A DNA stretch of 5,782 nucleotides, taken from assembly GCA_016200595.1 (NCBI GenBank), contig JACQEL010000393.1, forward strand, positions 1 through 5,782, given 5' to 3'. Origin of the DNA: Deltaproteobacteria bacterium. Its GTDB lineage: Bacteria > Desulfobacterota > Binatia > Bin18. Of this stretch, positions 3,990-5,782 are shown in pieces. A program made the translations under genes and the position numbers. The notes beneath the pieces are model-generated. The model ran no database searches. It was given only the letters and a program-made list of their open reading frames with translations, and was not told where the DNA came from. The first letter of the stretch is position 1; each line of letters begins with the position of its first letter.

Positions 3990-5782
3990 ATGCGCTGCCT
4001 CAGCTGTGGCTCGGATAATCCCGACGGGGCGAAGTTTTGTATCGAGTGTGCGGCTCCGCTCCAGCAGCGCTGTCCGAGCTGCGGGGCGGAGAATCTGCCC
4101 CGAGCGAAGTTCTGCGGGGAATGTGCCACTCCACTCGTACGGCAGTTGTCAGTTGCCAGTTCTCAGTTGCCAGTTGCTAGTCCCCAGCACCCAGCACCCA
4201 ACACCCAGCACCCCATTAGCTACACCCCCAAACATCTGGCCGAGCGCATCCTGGCTGAGCAAGCAGCGCTGGAAACGCGAGGGGCTCTAGAGGGCGAACG
4301 TAAGACCATCACCGCGCTGTTTGCTGACATCAAAGGCTCGATGGCCTTGATGGAGGATCTCGACCCCGAAGAGGCCCGTGCCCTGGTTGATCCTGCCCTC
4401 TCACTGATGATGGACGCCGTGCACCGCTATGAGGGCTACGTCGCCCAGTCCACCGGCGACGGCATCTTTGCCTTCTTTGGCGCGCCGATTGCTCACGAGG
4501 ATCACCCGCAGCGCGCCCTGTTTGCGGCCCTGCGCATGCAGGACGAGATTGGCAAGTATGCTGATACCCTACGGCGCGCCGGACGATCCCCCATTGAGGT
4601 CCGCATCGGCCTCAACACCGGCGAGGTGGTGCTGCGCTCCATTCGCAAAGATGATCTGCGGGCGGAATATACCCCGATCGGGCACTCTACCGGATTAGCC
4701 CAGCGCATGGAGAGTCTGGCTAAAGCGGGCTCCATTGTGGTCAGTGAGCACACCTATAAGCTGACGGAGGGCTACTTTGACTTCACGCCTTTAGGAGCGG
4801 CCACCGTTAAAGGGGTCAGCGAACCGATTGCCGTCTATGAGGTGCGTGGAGTGGGGCCGCTGCGCACACGCTTGCAAGTGGCAGCCCGGCGCGGGCTGGC
4901 GCGGTTCGTGGGCCGCCATAGTGAGCTGGCCCAGCTCAGCAAAGCGTTGGAGCAGGCGAAGACTGGTCATGGGCAGATCGTCGGGGTAATGGGCGAGCCA
5001 GGAGTCGGGAAGTCCCGCTTGTTCTATGAGTTCACGGCGCTCTCGCAGCGTGGCTGCCTGGTGCTGGAGACCTTCTCGGTCTCGCACGGCAAAGCCTATC
5101 CCTATCTCCCGCTCATCGATCTGCTCAAGAATTACTTCCAGATCACCCTCCAGGATGACGAGCGCAAAGTACAGGAAAAGGTGACTGGCAAAGTGTTGAT
5201 CCTGGACCGCGCGCTCGAAGACACGCTACCCTATCTGTTTGCTTTGCTCGGGGTCGCTGAGGCGATCACCTCTTTGCAGCAGATGGACCCGCAGATCCGT
5301 AAACGGCGCACCTTCGAGGCCATCAAACGGCTACTGGTGCGGGAGAGCGTGAACCAGCCGCTGCTGTTGCTCTTTGAAGATCTGCACTGGCTCGATACCG
5401 AGACCCAAGCCTTCCTCAGCGTGCTGAGCGAGAGCATGGCGACCGCCCGCCTCCTGCTGCTGGTGAATTATCGGCCCGAGTATCGGCATGAGTGGGGCAG
5501 CAAAACCTTTTACACGCAGTTACGGCTCGATCCACTAGAACAAGAAGACGCGCAGGAATTACTCACGGCATTGCTCGACGAGAAGGTAGGGGCGACGCAT
5601 GCGTCGCCCCTACGACAGTCCATTCTGGAGAAAACCGAGGGCAATCCCTTCTTCATGGAGGAGATTGTCCAGGCCCTGTTTGAGCAGGGGATATTGGTCC
5701 GCGAAGGAGTAGGGGCACGGCTTCGGCCTGGCTCTTCTTCCATTGGCCATGTGCCCCTACCGGCCGACTTGCACCTTCCACC
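3990..5782 (+). CDS. double zinc ribbon, class III nucleotide cyclase and AAA/STAND-like ATPase protein (3' end beyond window)
   Basis: A multidomain signalling protein; 597 codons are visible and the frame is open at the window edge. Residues 1-50 hold two zinc ribbons with cysteines 3, 6, 17, 20 and 28, 31, 42, 45. A low-complexity Q/S/P/H linker follows (52-76). The class III cyclase domain covers about 103-285: FADIKGS with metal ligand Asp113, STGDGIFAFFGAP with Asp157, RIGLNTGEVV, and EYTPIGHSTGLAQRM (226-240) with Arg239. Whether it makes cAMP or cGMP cannot be read safely. The ATPase has Walker A GEPGVGKS (335-342) and a Walker B region LLLLFEDLHWLD (458-469). Related proteins usually run to 1000 residues or more and end in TPR-like repeats, so the C-terminal sensor part is missing here. 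The ATG has in-frame TAA four codons upstream and purine-rich GGAGGAG and AGAGG before it. No membrane segment is seen, so it is probably cytoplasmic. Three repeat elements are embedded in the frame. Confidence 0.93.
   Translation, partial: MRCLSCGSDNPDGAKFCIECAAPLQQRCPSCGAENLPRAKFCGECATPLVRQLSVASSQLPVASPQHPAPNTQHPISYTPKHLAERILAEQAALETRGALEGERKTITALFADIKGSMALMEDLDPEEARALVDPALSLMMDAVHRYEGYVAQSTGDGIFAFFGAPIAHEDHPQRALFAALRMQDEIGKYADTLRRAGRSPIEVRIGLNTGEVVLRSIRKDDLRAEYTPIGHSTGLAQRMESLAKAGSIVVSEHTYKLTEGYFDFTPLGAATVKGVSEPIAVYEVRGVGPLRTRLQVAARRGLARFVGRHSELAQLSKALEQAKTGHGQIVGVMGEPGVGKSRLFYEFTALSQRGCLVLETFSVSHGKAYPYLPLIDLLKNYFQITLQDDERKVQEKVTGKVLILDRALEDTLPYLFALLGVAEAITSLQQMDPQIRKRRTFEAIKRLLVRESVNQPLLLLFEDLHWLDTETQAFLSVLSESMATARLLLLVNYRPEYRHEWGSKTFYTQLRLDPLEQEDAQELLTALLDEKVGATHASPLRQSILEKTEGNPFFMEEIVQALFEQGILVREGVGARLRPGSSSIGHVPLPADLHLP
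4143..4212 (+). repeat. ten-unit heptamer tandem array inside the cyclase gene
   Basis: Ten consecutive 7 bp units: five of CAGTTGC type (4143-4177), one intermediate TAGTCCC (4178-4184) and four of CAGCACC type (4185-4212), with few substitutions. They encode the low-complexity linker (residues 52-75) between the second zinc ribbon and the cyclase domain. Seven is not a multiple of three, so changing the unit number shifts the frame: one extra unit meets TAG at 4217-4219, and one lost unit meets TAG at 4288-4290. Confidence 0.85.
5586..5613. repeat. perfect 28 bp palindrome within the cyclase/ATPase gene
   Basis: GTAGGGGCGACGCA (5586-5599) is followed directly by its exact reverse complement (5600-5613). 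It starts on a codon boundary and encodes VGATHASPL (residues 533-541), in a loop between helices of the ATPase region just before the conserved EGNPFF block. It has GTAG at one end and CTAC at the other, like the REP-style element at the left of the window. Confidence 0.88.
5709..5760. repeat. 52 bp element with perfect 10 bp inverted ends within the cyclase/ATPase gene
   Basis: GTAGGGGCAC (5709-5718) and GTGCCCCTAC (5751-5760) are exact reverse complements around a 32 bp middle that contains GGCC near both ends. It begins at codon 574, in the same reading frame as the palindrome at 5586, and again opens with Val-Gly-Ala and ends near Pro-Leu. The encoded segment looks like a foreign stretch before the helix expected after the EGNPFF block. 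Confidence 0.75.

Noticed and set aside
4143..4212. CRISPR array
   Set aside because: The units are 7 bp with no spacers; this is a simple tandem repeat.
4502..5743. Antisense open frames of 68-98 codons opposite the cyclase gene
   Set aside because: They lie opposite a well-supported conserved protein and show no recognisable domain or ribosome binding site.

Overview
The window carries three complete genes and the first 597 codons of a fourth. It looks like bacterial chromosome with moderate to moderately high GC. The striking property is an unusually dense set of small palindromic and tandem repeats, both between and inside genes. That repeat style, together with a zinc-ribbon/cyclase/ATPase signalling protein, suggests a large-genome environmental bacterium, for example Tectomicrobia/Entotheonella-like, Desulfobacterota-like or Chloroflexota-like. 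The lineage is a guess: there is no rRNA, tRNA or marker gene here to settle it.

Layout. Positions 1-247 have no gene; they hold two small hairpins, a REP-like hairpin whose stem starts with GTAG (154-229) and a heptamer repeat (236-263). A lipoate-protein-ligase-like gene runs leftward (1300-248) and its stop codon lies inside the heptamer repeat. Its residue at the catalytic-lysine position is glutamine. The divergent spacer 1301-1571 holds two related palindromes in opposite orientation and weak promoter candidates. Rightward come an XdhC/CoxI-family molybdenum cofactor maturation factor (1572-2723) and a MocA-type molybdenum cofactor cytidylyltransferase (2962-3549). Last is a protein with a double zinc ribbon, a class III nucleotide cyclase domain and an AAA/STAND-like ATPase (3990 to the window edge, open).

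Genes together. XdhC and MocA are a recognised pair: MocA makes the cytosine-dinucleotide form of the cofactor, and XdhC-type proteins bind the mature cofactor, promote its sulfuration and hand it to xanthine oxidase family enzymes. The molybdoenzyme itself is not in the window. The lipoate-ligase-like gene and the cyclase gene have no obvious functional link to this pair.

Repeats. An approximately 130 bp multi-hairpin element occurs on both sides of mocA. The two copies are about 90% identical, and in one hairpin a base pair has changed on both sides. The downstream copy is split by a 196 bp segment that ends in an inverted copy of the element's left edge. Inside the cyclase gene there are a ten-unit heptamer tandem array, a perfect 28 bp palindrome and a 52 bp element with 10 bp inverted ends. 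The last two sit in the same reading frame, and the gene stays open through all of them. The most interesting theme of the window is therefore small repeat elements with GTAG/CTAC edges spreading through intergenic DNA and being absorbed into a signalling protein.
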